Origin: Phelpsiimicrobium sp043802125
GTDB taxonomy: Bacteria > Omnitrophota > Gorgyraeia > Velamenicoccales > Velamenicoccaceae
Direction of reading: 5' to 3'
DNA length: 27,722 nt
NCBI GenBank assembly: GCA_043802125.1
Contig: JAZDLG010000006.1
Span: 1 to 27,722, forward strand
Of this stretch, positions 1 to 6,562 are shown piece after piece. Made by a program: the position numbers and the translations under genes. Numbering within the stretch: position 1 is the first letter of the stretch; every line of letters begins with the position of its first letter. A model generated the notes under the pieces. That model was not told the DNA's origin and did no database searches. It saw only the letters and a list, made by a program, of their open reading frames with translations.

Positions 1-636
1 AGCCCTGACAAGATCCCTCATCTTTAAGGAGAGATCGTCAATGAGATCGGAATCTTTTTTCGTCAAAAAATCTCCAAGGGCCTTTATGACATCCCTATAA
101 GCTCTTTTTGAGATCTTTTTCTGATATGGCCCGGCGCACAGCCCCATGTGATAATTAAGGCAAACTTTTTTTGGGAACTTGCGGCAAGTGCAAAAAGGGA
201 AACTTTTGCGCAAGATAGTCAAAGCCCGGCGTAAAAGCCTGGAGCTGGTATACGGCCCGAAGTGGTCTACGTTCTCGGCAGACTTATTTCGGCGGCCGAT
301 AAAGACCCTTGGCAAATCTTCTTTGGTGATCTTTATATAGGGATAACTCTTGTCGTCTTTCAGGCTGATGTTAAAACGGGGCTTATACTGCTTAATAAGA
401 TCAGCTTCCAAAATAAGGGCGTCGTGTTCCGAAGGTGTTGCTATATGGCCTATTGCCCGGCAATAAGAGAGCATTATCTGCGTCTTTACAGAAGGCTGGG
501 ACTTGAGAAAATAACTCCTCACCCTTTTTTTTAGCGACAGGGCTTTGCCTACGTAGATCACGCGCCCCTTGCCATCCTTCATAAGATAGACGCCCGGCGC
601 GTCAGGAAAATTTTTTATTTTTTCTTCCGCAACCAA
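1..636 (-). CDS. uvrC: UvrC excinuclease subunit C, N-terminal part (runs off the window)
   Basis: Nucleotide excision repair endonuclease that makes the incisions with UvrA/UvrB; only the first 212 residues are in the window. Residues about 12-43 form the GIY-YIG nuclease core (PGVYLMKDG, then IYVGKA and KKRVRSYF), followed by the usual linker with HFGPYTSS at about 125-132, a cysteine cluster at 149-167, and the beginning of a UVR (UvrB-binding) helix pair after about 180. The start is a TTG at 636-634, preceded by AAAGGAG with 8 nt spacing; it lies inside the 3' end of murJ, overlapping it by 22 nt, so translation is probably coupled to murJ. Odd point: the family pattern ends in C-x3-C (as in CLGPC) but here the last position is Tyr171 (CAGPY); an extra Cys149 sits two residues before Cys151 and might replace it as a cluster ligand. 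Identity is sure; only length and C-terminal domains are unseen. Confidence 0.93.
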   Translation of the reverse strand, partial: MVAEEKIKNFPDAPGVYLMKDGKGRVIYVGKALSLKKRVRSYFLKSQPSVKTQIMLSYCRAIGHIATPSEHDALILEADLIKQYKPRFNISLKDDKSYPYIKITKEDLPRVFIGRRNKSAENVDHFGPYTSSRLLRRALTILRKSFPFCTCRKFPKKVCLNYHMGLCAGPYQKKISKRAYRDVIKALGDFLTKKDSDLIDDLSLKMRDLVRA

Positions 637-2207
637 AGCAATATCTCCTTTGCTTCTTTGACCCTGCATACCCAGAGGCCCGCCGCGTACAAGACAGCCC
701 CTAAGCAAAAAACAACGCACATCTTTAAAAAAGTCGGATTAGAATAAGCCCATTGCTGCCAGGCCCAAAAGATGATTCCGACCACAACAACAGATGCGGC
801 AAAAGACCTGACGACCATTGAGCTAAAATCATGGCTGAAATTAAAACCTATCTTCTTATTGAGGGCGCGATAAAGAAGGTAAAAATTAACAGAGGCTGAA
901 ATGGAACTGGCCAAAGCCAGGCCTGATATCTGAAATCTAAAAACAAAAACGAAGAGGGAAATTAAAATGACGTTCATAAAAAAACCTGCGGCGGATACTT
1001 TGACAGGGGTCATCGTATCCTGGAGGGCATAAAAAGCATGGGACAAAAATCTCACCCCCACATAGGATACCAGGCCAAAGGCGTAAAAGAAAACAGCAAA
1101 AGCAGTAATGTTGGTTGAATAAACGTCAAAACTTCCTCTCTGGAATATCACTTGTACAAGAGGCCGGGCAAAAACTAAAATACCAACGGTCAATGGGATG
1201 ACTCCCAAAAAAACCGCTCTAAGGCAGAACAACAGAGTAGTCTTGAACTTCTCCATATCCCGGTTAGCTGAGTTTGCCGACATATTGGGGAGAGCGGCAT
1301 TGGAAAGGGCTACGCCGAATATTGAAAAAGGGAGCTGGATGATACGGTTAGCGTAATAAATGGCCGCTATAGCCCCATCCCCTACCCAAAAAGCAAATGA
1401 GGCGACAATAGTGTCAACAAAGATATTGAGTTGATAGATACTCGTACCGACAATGCGCGGCAGTATGAGGCGGCCGACCCTGCGGATAGCCGGCTCTTTA
1501 AAAACCTCGGCGTAGACGCCGCCTTTCTTAAAATCAATGCCCATTTTCCAGAGCGGCGGGAACTGAAATAATACCTGGGCCACAGCCGCTGCCAGGACCG
1601 CGATGCACAATGCATATACGGGATCCGGTACCGCGAAATGCGTGATAAAAAAAATACCGAAGATGAGGGCGATATTAAAGACTACGGAAGAAAACGCGGG
1701 TGCTGCGAATGACTTGAGAGAATTTGATACTGCCATCATAAAAGCGCTTAGCGTTATAAGCGCCAGGTAAGGAAATAAAAGGCGGTTCAACGTAACGGTG
1801 AGACCGAACTTGGCAATATCGGTGGAAAAACCGGGAGCGACAAGGCGCACTATGCCAGGCGAAAATACTATGCCCGCCAGGACCAACAAAATGGAGATGC
1901 CAAAAATGACGCGAAGAAGAGAGTTCACTAATTTCAAAAAATCGGCTTTGGGCCTTTTCTCAAGACATTCGCAAAAAACAGGCACAAAAGCCGCGTTCCC
2001 GGCTCCCTCGCCCATTATATCCCGGAAAGCGTTCGGGATCTTAAAGGCTACAAAAAAAGCCTGGGCTGCCGCCTGCGTGCCGAAGAGATTAGCAAGAAGC
2101 ACGTCGCGCACTAACCCGGTGATGCGCGAAAGCACGGTAAACGCGCTGATAACCGAAGCAGACTTAAAGATCGCTTTGTGTTCGCTCATGGTAAACACCA
2201 TTGACAA
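615..2207 (-). CDS. murJ: MurJ lipid II flippase
   Basis: Inner-membrane MOP/MVF-family flippase that moves lipid II to the periplasmic face for peptidoglycan synthesis. The 530-residue length fits the family, with about 14 hydrophobic helices. The N-terminal signature is clear: SRITGLVRDVLLANLFG at about 27-43, then a GEGAGNAAFVPVF segment at about 67-79 (the family usually has an EGA-xxAAFVPVF loop). It is divergent from rpsT, and its start lies within the rpsT promoter. Two ATGs are possible, 2207 and 2189 (the latter gives MSEHKAIFK, closer to typical MurJ N termini). Neither has a Shine-Dalgarno sequence, so the start is uncertain. uvrC follows, overlapping the 3' end by 22 nt. Confidence 0.93.
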   Translation of the reverse strand: MSMVFTMSEHKAIFKSASVISAFTVLSRITGLVRDVLLANLFGTQAAAQAFFVAFKIPNAFRDIMGEGAGNAAFVPVFCECLEKRPKADFLKLVNSLLRVIFGISILLVLAGIVFSPGIVRLVAPGFSTDIAKFGLTVTLNRLLFPYLALITLSAFMMAVSNSLKSFAAPAFSSVVFNIALIFGIFFITHFAVPDPVYALCIAVLAAAVAQVLFQFPPLWKMGIDFKKGGVYAEVFKEPAIRRVGRLILPRIVGTSIYQLNIFVDTIVASFAFWVGDGAIAAIYYANRIIQLPFSIFGVALSNAALPNMSANSANRDMEKFKTTLLFCLRAVFLGVIPLTVGILVFARPLVQVIFQRGSFDVYSTNITAFAVFFYAFGLVSYVGVRFLSHAFYALQDTMTPVKVSAAGFFMNVILISLFVFVFRFQISGLALASSISASVNFYLLYRALNKKIGFNFSHDFSSMVVRSFAASVVVVGIIFWAWQQWAYSNPTFLKMCVVFCLGAVLYAAGLWVCRVKEAKEILLWLRKKK

Positions 2208-2229
2208 CGAAGGTATTCTGTGTTATAAA
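2201..2229 (+). promoter_or_regulatory. rpsT promoter, predicted to give a leaderless mRNA
   Basis: Near-consensus sigma70-type promoter: TTGACA (2201-2206), 17 nt spacer, TATAAA (2224-2229). The expected transcription start is about 2236, and the rpsT ATG begins at 2238. There is no room for a Shine-Dalgarno sequence and none is present (ATATCACT precedes the ATG). Confidence 0.8.
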
Positions 2230-2250
2230 ATATCACTATGCCACAAAGAA
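2222..2250 (-). promoter_or_regulatory. Candidate murJ promoter
   Basis: On the minus strand TATAAC (2227-2222) lies 17 nt after TTCTTT (2250-2245). The -10 is good, the -35 weak. It shares the self-complementary TTATAA with the -10 of rpsT, so the two divergent promoters would overlap and could compete for polymerase. The predicted start of transcription is near 2215, 8-26 nt ahead of the two possible murJ ATGs. Confidence 0.35.
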
Positions 2251-2501
2251 AATGCGCTGCAAAAAGCTTAAGAGTAGACAAAAAAAGGATATCTCACAAC
2301 CTCGCGCTCAAATCAGGCCTCAAAAAAGAGATCAAAGGCCTGCGCGCCCTGATAGCCGCGGCAAAGTTGGATGAAGCAAAAGAAAAGATAAAGACCGTCT
2401 TCTCCAAACTTGACAGAGCTGCTGCCAAAGGCATTATCCACAAAAACACCGCTTCAAGGCGCAAATCCAGCTTTGCGCTCATGCTAAAGAAGAAAGCCTG
2501 A
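2238..2501 (+). CDS. rpsT: Ribosomal protein bS20
   Basis: Small-subunit protein that binds 16S rRNA near its 5' and 3' minor domains. The 87 residues have the expected basic, all-helical make-up: MPQRKCAAKSLRVDKKR at the N terminus (compare the usual MPNIKSAIKR opening) and the family signature KLDRAAAKGIIHKNTASRRKS at about 54-74. The N-terminal MP fixes the start at 2238, only about 2 nt after the predicted transcription start. The 3' end overlaps the convergent holA by 23 nt, so there is no space for a private terminator and the two transcripts must be complementary at their ends. Confidence 0.93.
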   Translation: MPQRKCAAKSLRVDKKRISHNLALKSGLKKEIKGLRALIAAAKLDEAKEKIKTVFSKLDRAAAKGIIHKNTASRRKSSFALMLKKKA

Positions 2502-3180
2502 CCACAAGCGCCTCAAGTATCAGGACCTCACGGGCAAATGCCGACGAAGACGATTTCAGGCGTTTGTCAGCTTCGGAAATAAGCCTTAAACCCCTCTTGT
2601 AATTTTCTTCGGAGATGCGCCTATCCGCGTGAAGGCGTTCCCACTGCCAAAAGATAGCGCCGATTATCTTCTCCGCTTTTTCTTTATAACGAATGAGGCC
2701 TGCTAATATCTTTAAAGCCGACTCCGGCCTGCGAGCCGCGATAGCCCTCCCCAGATCAAACGCGTTAGCTGCCGCGGCCTCACCTGCGAAACGCACTACC
2801 TGAGCCCCGGCCTTAGCTAATGCTCCGACAAAAGACTCACTCGCCTTTCCAGCATCTCCGGGGATATCCAAGACCACAATAGTCTTGCATGCTATGATCC
2901 GGCACTCCTCAAGCAGGTAAGCCTGATGAGCCTTGCTCAACTTATGGGCCATTTTTATAACGACGAGCCGTTTAGAAGCGCCGGCTTGAGGAAAACAAGA
3001 CAAGGCCTCTTTTAGATCTTTCGGGCCCTTGGGAGTAAGGTCTTTATCATCCCCATAAAGCAGGCAATAGTTGAATTCCTTGATATCAGGCGGGAATAAT
3101 TTTTTCTGCAGAAGCTCCAGCTGCTCGTGTTTGCGGAGCTCATCGTTGCCTAAGAATATAAAGACGTGTGGCTCTACCAT
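2479..3180 (-). CDS. holA: DNA polymerase III delta subunit (HolA), short form
   Basis: Clamp-loader delta subunit, which opens the sliding clamp during replication. The N terminus looks like the delta AAA-like domain I (FLGNDELRKHEQLELLQ at about 8-24, then SCFPQAGASKRLVVIKMAHKLS with the conserved xRLVVIK strand, and CKTIVVLDIPGD). The C terminus looks like the delta collar domain (LGRAIAARRPESALKILAGLI... to LISEADKRLKSSSSAFAREVLILEALVVRL). At 233 residues it is about 100 shorter than usual. The central helical lid domain (normally after the PPxxxLVL strand, about 70-90 residues) seems to be missing, the two flanking parts being joined at about 125-140. It is third in the bamD-lptE-holA operon, a position often seen for holA after lptE, and overlaps lptE by 7 nt. 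Identity is likely but rests on the ends of the protein and on context. Confidence 0.75.
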   Translation of the reverse strand: MVEPHVFIFLGNDELRKHEQLELLQKKLFPPDIKEFNYCLLYGDDKDLTPKGPKDLKEALSCFPQAGASKRLVVIKMAHKLSKAHQAYLLEECRIIACKTIVVLDIPGDAGKASESFVGALAKAGAQVVRFAGEAAAANAFDLGRAIAARRPESALKILAGLIRYKEKAEKIIGAIFWQWERLHADRRISEENYKRGLRLISEADKRLKSSSSAFAREVLILEALVVRLSSLA

Positions 3181-3719
3181 GCCTCAACGGTCGTCTCCAC
3201 GATCCTTCGGGCGAGATCTTTAGTGGCGTCCTGGATGGATTGCGATTCTGACTTAGTAAACTGCCCGGTGGTAAAATAAGACGAGTCGCCCGCGAAATCA
3301 TTCTTCTCCCAGAGGACCTTCTTTGTCTTATTATCTGTTAGCGTAATATTGACAAAAATAGTCACCCTGTATTCCTCGGGCGTATCGCTGGAAGAATCCC
3401 TCAACGAATCACGGCGATAATTCACGAGCGCCCCTTTTAAGACAAGATCCGCATCATCTTCTCTTGCTATCCTAAGATTTCCGTCAAATGTATAACGATC
3501 AACGACCGCGTTCGTCACTGTATTCTCAAGAAGCGGGAAATAAGTCTTAAAACGCCTACCCTCGCTGAACTCGGAAGTCGTGTCTACTTTATTGACAAAA
3601 GGCGAGATATAAATAGTCTTGTATCCTGTTTGGTTAAGATAGGCGTGTGTCGTATACCCGCAGCCATGAAAACAGAATAGTAAACATAAAGAAAGCGAGA
3701 GGTTGATCAGTTTCTTCAC
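3174..3719 (-). CDS. lptE: LptE-like LPS-assembly lipoprotein
   Basis: Outer-membrane lipoprotein predicted to plug and assemble LptD, which places LPS in the outer leaflet. The 181-residue protein has a signal peptide of about 19 residues ending in a near-lipobox, CFHGC, with the lipidated cysteine at 20. The mature start GYTTHAYLNQTGYKTIYISPFVNK resembles LptE (a CGY...I.I..F.N pattern), followed by an alpha/beta body. The start is GTG at 3719, with AAAGGAG six bases before it, and GTGA overlaps the bamD stop. It lies between bamD-like and holA; lptE-holA is a well-known neighbourhood and supports the call, since LptE sequences are very divergent. Confidence 0.78.
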   Translation of the reverse strand: MKKLINLSLSLCLLFCFHGCGYTTHAYLNQTGYKTIYISPFVNKVDTTSEFSEGRRFKTYFPLLENTVTNAVVDRYTFDGNLRIAREDDADLVLKGALVNYRRDSLRDSSSDTPEEYRVTIFVNITLTDNKTKKVLWEKNDFAGDSSYFTTGQFTKSESQSIQDATKDLARRIVETTVEAW

Positions 3720-4657
3720 GGACGGCTCCTTTCCAACGCCTGGATCTTTTCAACGGCTTTGGCGTACCAGACACTATTGGGAAAATTCTTGGCCACGTAA
3801 TTATAATAGATCTTCGCGCTGTCAAAAGCCTTCTGCTTCTCATAGAACTGGCCTATTCTGTAGCTGGACTCAGCCTCTTTATCCTTCAACTCGGACATCT
3901 TAACCTCAGCCTCCTGGGACAATTCCGCCTCCGGGTGCGTCTTTACGAATTCATTAAATTTATCCCTGGCCTCCTGCGTTAACGTCTGGTCATAAGAGGC
4001 ATCCAAGGAAGATTTGGCGGCGCACAGAGCTATCTGGAATTTCGCGGGTTCCGACCACTCGCTATCCGCATAATTATCCACGACTTTCTGAAACTCATCA
4101 GTCGCCTCTTTGAAATAGCTCTTAGCCTTTAGCGTTAGGCCTATCTTATATTGGCTTGCGGCGGCATATTTACCGTATGGCGCGTTTTCCACTACCTTCT
4201 TAAAGATCTCTATGGCGACATTTTCGCCCGTAAAGTCTATACCAACGAGTTTGGTCTTATGGTCCAGCAGCTTCTGAGCGACAATATATTCTCTTTTTAG
4301 AACGTCGTCCGTGCGGTTGCTGAAAGGGTACTTCTCAATGATCTTCTGGTAAGATTGATACGCCTCATAGTATTTGCCCATCTCTTCAAGGCAAAGCCCC
4401 ATGTAATATTGAGCCTCCGGGGCTTCCACAGCATCAACAAAATACTTCACCAGCTTCTTGAATTCATTATAAGCTGAGATATAATCCTTTGCCTCATAAT
4501 AACTTTTGGCAAAAATGAGCTGTTCCTGCGGACTCTCCTTAGGCGCGTATTTGGGGTTTGTCCACCTCTTGGTCTCAGGCGTCCAGATCCAATACGCAGA
4601 GCATACTTGAGACAGGCTAAACACCAATATTAAGGTAAATAAAAGTCTCCTGATCAT
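3716..4657 (-). CDS. bamD: BamD-like TPR protein (outer membrane assembly)
   Basis: Predicted periplasmic TPR protein of the BamD/YfiO type, part of the machine that folds beta-barrel proteins. About six helical repeats run over the protein, e.g. AYNEFKKLVKYF, EAYQSYQKIIEKYPFSNRTDD, EATDEFQKVVDNYADSEW and SAKIYYNYVAKNFPNSVW. The start is placed at 4657 (MIRRLLFTLILVF) rather than the in-frame ATG at 4675, because the upstream ATG lies between the -35 and -10 of a good promoter and would not be transcribed. From 4657 the signal peptide is about 21 residues. The segment SLSQVCSAYW does not fit a lipobox; cleavage after VCSA by signal peptidase I seems more likely, so this may be a soluble relative of the lipoprotein BamD. 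It is the first gene of the operon, followed by lptE with a 4-nt overlap. Confidence 0.75.
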   Translation of the reverse strand: MIRRLLFTLILVFSLSQVCSAYWIWTPETKRWTNPKYAPKESPQEQLIFAKSYYEAKDYISAYNEFKKLVKYFVDAVEAPEAQYYMGLCLEEMGKYYEAYQSYQKIIEKYPFSNRTDDVLKREYIVAQKLLDHKTKLVGIDFTGENVAIEIFKKVVENAPYGKYAAASQYKIGLTLKAKSYFKEATDEFQKVVDNYADSEWSEPAKFQIALCAAKSSLDASYDQTLTQEARDKFNEFVKTHPEAELSQEAEVKMSELKDKEAESSYRIGQFYEKQKAFDSAKIYYNYVAKNFPNSVWYAKAVEKIQALERSRP

Positions 4658-4665
4658 TGCCCTAT

Positions 4666-4694
4666 AATCTATCATAGCGCCTATGCTTTGTCAA
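4666..4694 (-). promoter_or_regulatory. bamD-lptE-holA promoter, predicted leaderless
   Basis: TTGACA (4694-4689), 17 nt, TAGATT (4671-4666). The expected transcription start is about 4659, two bases before the ATG at 4657. No Shine-Dalgarno sequence could be carried on such an mRNA. Confidence 0.75.
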
Positions 4695-5071
4695 TGAAAT
4701 GGCTAGACAAGATGCCTGGTTTGGCTTGGTTTGTTTTGCGCAAAAACGTTCGCTTTGACCCGGCCGTCAATGCTCACTCTGGTTCCGGCCTCGCTCCCCC
4801 GCCTCGCCAAGCAAAGCTTGGCAGGGCGGGGTCCGTGCCCGCTCGGCCTCCACAAGTTTTGCTCCAATCCAAACCAAACCAAACCTCCCCATGGAGAATG
4901 CTGCGCCAGAATCTACTCCTTGCGCATTAAATACAGGGTCTTATTTCGGAAGAGAAAACAGAAGAATTAAAACAGAGCGCTGTAACAAATAGTTCTAAAT
5001 GTGACAGGAACTGGTTCAAAATATATCTTTCAACCTATCTTAATTCTATTTTTGGCAATTCTACAAATTTA
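4676..5071. other. Long non-coding gap between bamD promoter and the 5072-5527 gene
   Basis: About 395 bases. It holds the bamD promoter (4666-4694) and a long imperfect palindrome (about 4715-4887). The rest, 4890-5071, becomes AT-rich towards the minus-strand gene and shows no gene, RNA or terminator that I can support. The open frames across it follow the palindrome and have no recognisable protein. Confidence 0.6.
4715..4887. repeat. Long imperfect palindromic element with GC-rich core hairpin
   Basis: Core: CCCCGCCTCGCCAAGC (4797-4812), loop AAA, GCTTGGCAGGGCGGGG (4816-4831), pairing at 14 of 16 positions. Outer arms: a T/G-rich arm at about 4715-4747 (GGTTTGGCTTGGTTTG then TTTTGCGCAAAA) matches, inverted and imperfectly, the arm at about 4853-4887 (TTTTGCTCCAATCC then AAACCAAACCAAACC). 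The composition differs from both neighbours. It looks like a folded non-autonomous mobile repeat rather than a terminator, as no T-tract follows the core. Confidence 0.65.
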
Positions 5072-5527
5072 TTACAAAGAATTTATCTTATTTAATAGCC
5101 GTCCTTGAATTTTTAACGATACAATGAATGCTAAAAAACAGAAGGTAAGATAAAAAATCCATAATGTATTACTAAAGATGAACCTTCCAAACAATAAACC
5201 CAATAATCCAAAAACTAATGAAGAACGTTGTACAATTTTCCAAAGGCTAATTTCTGATATTGTTGCATCATATCCTCTCGGATTTTCTCTATACTTAGCT
5301 TCGTATTCTGTGATTTGTTTTTTGACAAAATCATGATTGTTGATAAAAAGATCCAAACCCATGGTTCTTATTGAAAAACATAACTTTTGATGATAAAAGA
5401 TTTTTTCTCGATGGAGCCATATAAAATCATTATCATTTAGAAAATCAATCAAAGAATTAATTTCTTTATCAGCAAATTTATCTAAGAGAAGATTAAGTTG
5501 TTTTAACTGTACCGGGGTTGGATTCAT
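5072..5527 (-). CDS. Hypothetical AT-rich protein with two C-terminal membrane helices
   Basis: Not recognised. It has 151 residues. The first about 95 are soluble and mostly helical (MNPTPVQLKQLNLLLDKFADK...), and a pair of hydrophobic segments follows at about 105-121 and 124-142, ending in a short charged tail. Base composition is much more AT-rich than in all neighbouring operons, which points to foreign origin. The start ATG at 5527 is the only one available near the N terminus; no clear Shine-Dalgarno sequence precedes it. It is isolated, between the palindromic element and an operator-like repeat cluster. No function can be given; the layout (soluble domain plus two-TM anchor next to a toxin-antitoxin pair) fits a cargo or defence-type orphan, but that is only a guess. 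Confidence 0.6.
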   Translation of the reverse strand: MNPTPVQLKQLNLLLDKFADKEINSLIDFLNDNDFIWLHREKIFYHQKLCFSIRTMGLDLFINNHDFVKKQITEYEAKYRENPRGYDATISEISLWKIVQRSSLVFGLLGLLFGRFIFSNTLWIFYLTFCFLAFIVSLKIQGRLLNKINSL

Positions 5528-5844
5528 AGTGAGAAGCAGAATTTGTCTGTCAATTGCTCAAAAGATACTTTATAGGTGCAATATATTCCTTATTAAAATA
5601 AAAAACAAGACTAAAAACACATCTTCATCTAAATCGCGATAACAGAATCTCCCTTACCAAATCATTCTTTCTTTTAGTTTATGGGTATATTATATCAAAT
5701 AATGGCGGAATTACGGCATAAACTAGCCGCCATAAACTAAGAGATATATTGGCCTAATTTTGAGATAAAATTGGCTGATTTAGAGAGGCTTTGTAAAAAG
5801 CAGGACTTGCGGAAAATTCTTCACGGCAACGATGCTTAATCTTT
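5528..5844. other. AT-rich non-coding gap with repeat cluster
   Basis: About 317 bases between the orphan gene and the toxin gene. The only structure I see is the ATAAACTA repeat cluster and TATAAT box at 5674-5740. No convincing gene, RNA or terminator is visible. Confidence 0.5.
5674..5740 (-). promoter_or_regulatory. Operator-like repeats around a TATAAT box
   Basis: The 11-mer TTAGTTTATGG (5674-5684) has a perfect inverted copy CCATAAACTAA (5730-5740), and CATAAACTA is repeated directly at 5717-5725. GGCGG (5704-5708) and GCCGCC (5726-5731) add a second, inner inverted pair. On the minus strand a perfect TATAAT (5694-5689) sits between the copies, so a repressor or recombinase binding to the repeats would cover a promoter pointing at the 5072-5527 gene. 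No good -35 is visible. Alternatively this is a recombination (att-like) site. Confidence 0.4.
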
Positions 5845-6141
5845 CTATGGATGAGGCGTGATCGCCACAATAACGATCTCTCCTCTTTGCCGGCCGTAAA
5901 AAAAGAATATTCTATATGCGGCAGGCGTATCCTGCTCGGCATAAGCCTCAAAGACCTTTTCTCCACCAGGGCCTTTAAACGAAGAAAACTCATGCGTTTG
6001 CAGACTTGGATGACGTGGGTTTTCCTGAAGGAACCTGAGGGTTTTAGCTACTGCCTTAAAGCGTTTCTCAAGATGAGCTGATCCTTTTAGTTCTTTAAGG
6101 TTAGCCTTGGCAGTTGGGGTAAAACTTAAAAAGAACCTCAT
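5845..6141 (-). CDS. RelE/ParE-superfamily toxin
   Basis: Small basic 98-residue protein with the RelE/ParE plan: an N-terminal strand (MRFFLSFTPTAKANLKEL), two helices, then strands including FEAYAEQDTPAAYRIFFFYG and a terminal EIVIVAITPHP. The pattern YRI-FFY-...-I-I-ITPH matches the RelE fold, whose last strand often carries a catalytic or RNA-contacting residue. It follows the antitoxin with a 4-nt overlap. The target (ribosome-bound mRNA or gyrase) cannot be told from sequence alone. Confidence 0.75.
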   Translation of the reverse strand: MRFFLSFTPTAKANLKELKGSAHLEKRFKAVAKTLRFLQENPRHPSLQTHEFSSFKGPGGEKVFEAYAEQDTPAAYRIFFFYGRQRGEIVIVAITPHP

Positions 6142-6482
6142 AATCTATCCAAGAAGGATTCCAAATCATCTACGCGCTCGGTCTTGTCTTCCCGCGCTTC
6201 TTGGAGGCCCTTACGGACCTTTCCAATAACCTGGGGATTTTGGTATACCCAAGCCTCATTGCTAGGAATAGATACTGACGGCCTTAATAAAATATCCCCA
6301 TTTCTGCCGACAAAGATCTGGTATGCTTCCGCATTCATCCGTTTACCAAGCAACCTGGTAAGCCTGCCACCTAAAGTAATCCTATATTTAGAATCAAGCG
6401 GCTTAGTCTGGTACGGAATGAACTCCTCGTGGATATCAACCGTTTCTTTCTTAGTCTTACTGTTAGATTTAAGTGTTTTCAT
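6138..6482 (-). CDS. AbrB-like antitoxin of the toxin-antitoxin pair
   Basis: Predicted DNA-binding antitoxin, 114 residues from the chosen start. A swapped-hairpin-like segment (PLDSKYRITLGGRL...YQIFVGRNGDILLRPSVSIP) is followed by an acidic helical tail (WVYQNPQVIGKVRKGLQEAREDKTERVDDLESFLDRL) that would wrap the toxin. The start at 6482 is chosen because AGGAGG lies five bases before it; the in-frame ATG at 6512 lies upstream of the predicted transcription start. The antitoxin-first order and 4-nt overlap with the toxin are typical of type II modules. Confidence 0.72.
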   Translation of the reverse strand: MKTLKSNSKTKKETVDIHEEFIPYQTKPLDSKYRITLGGRLTRLLGKRMNAEAYQIFVGRNGDILLRPSVSIPSNEAWVYQNPQVIGKVRKGLQEAREDKTERVDDLESFLDRL

Positions 6483-6503
6483 GTCTCCTCCTTTTCCACC
6501 TAA

Positions 6504-6539
6504 AATATACACTATTGTGGGAATATTGTCAAGTGGGAA
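6504..6539 (-). promoter_or_regulatory. Toxin-antitoxin promoter with direct-repeat operator
   Basis: TTGACA (6532-6527), 17 nt, TATATT (6509-6504). The predicted start is near 6497, leaving a 15-nt leader with a strong AGGAGG. Two copies of GTGGGAA (6517-6523 and 6533-6539 on the plus strand), 16 bases apart, flank the -35 and are a natural candidate for the antitoxin's autoregulatory site. Confidence 0.72.
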
Positions 6540-6562
6540 AATGGGCTATTATTCACCATAAA

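Noticed and set aside
4688..4970. Two overlapping plus-strand open frames of 79-80 codons
   Set aside because: They run through the palindromic element, are rich in Pro, Ser and Arg with no recognisable domain, and have no promoter or Shine-Dalgarno sequence.
5544..5560. TTGACA box shortly upstream of the 5527 start codon
   Set aside because: A -10 at 17 nt would fall on the start codon itself and does not match the consensus; kept only as a curiosity.
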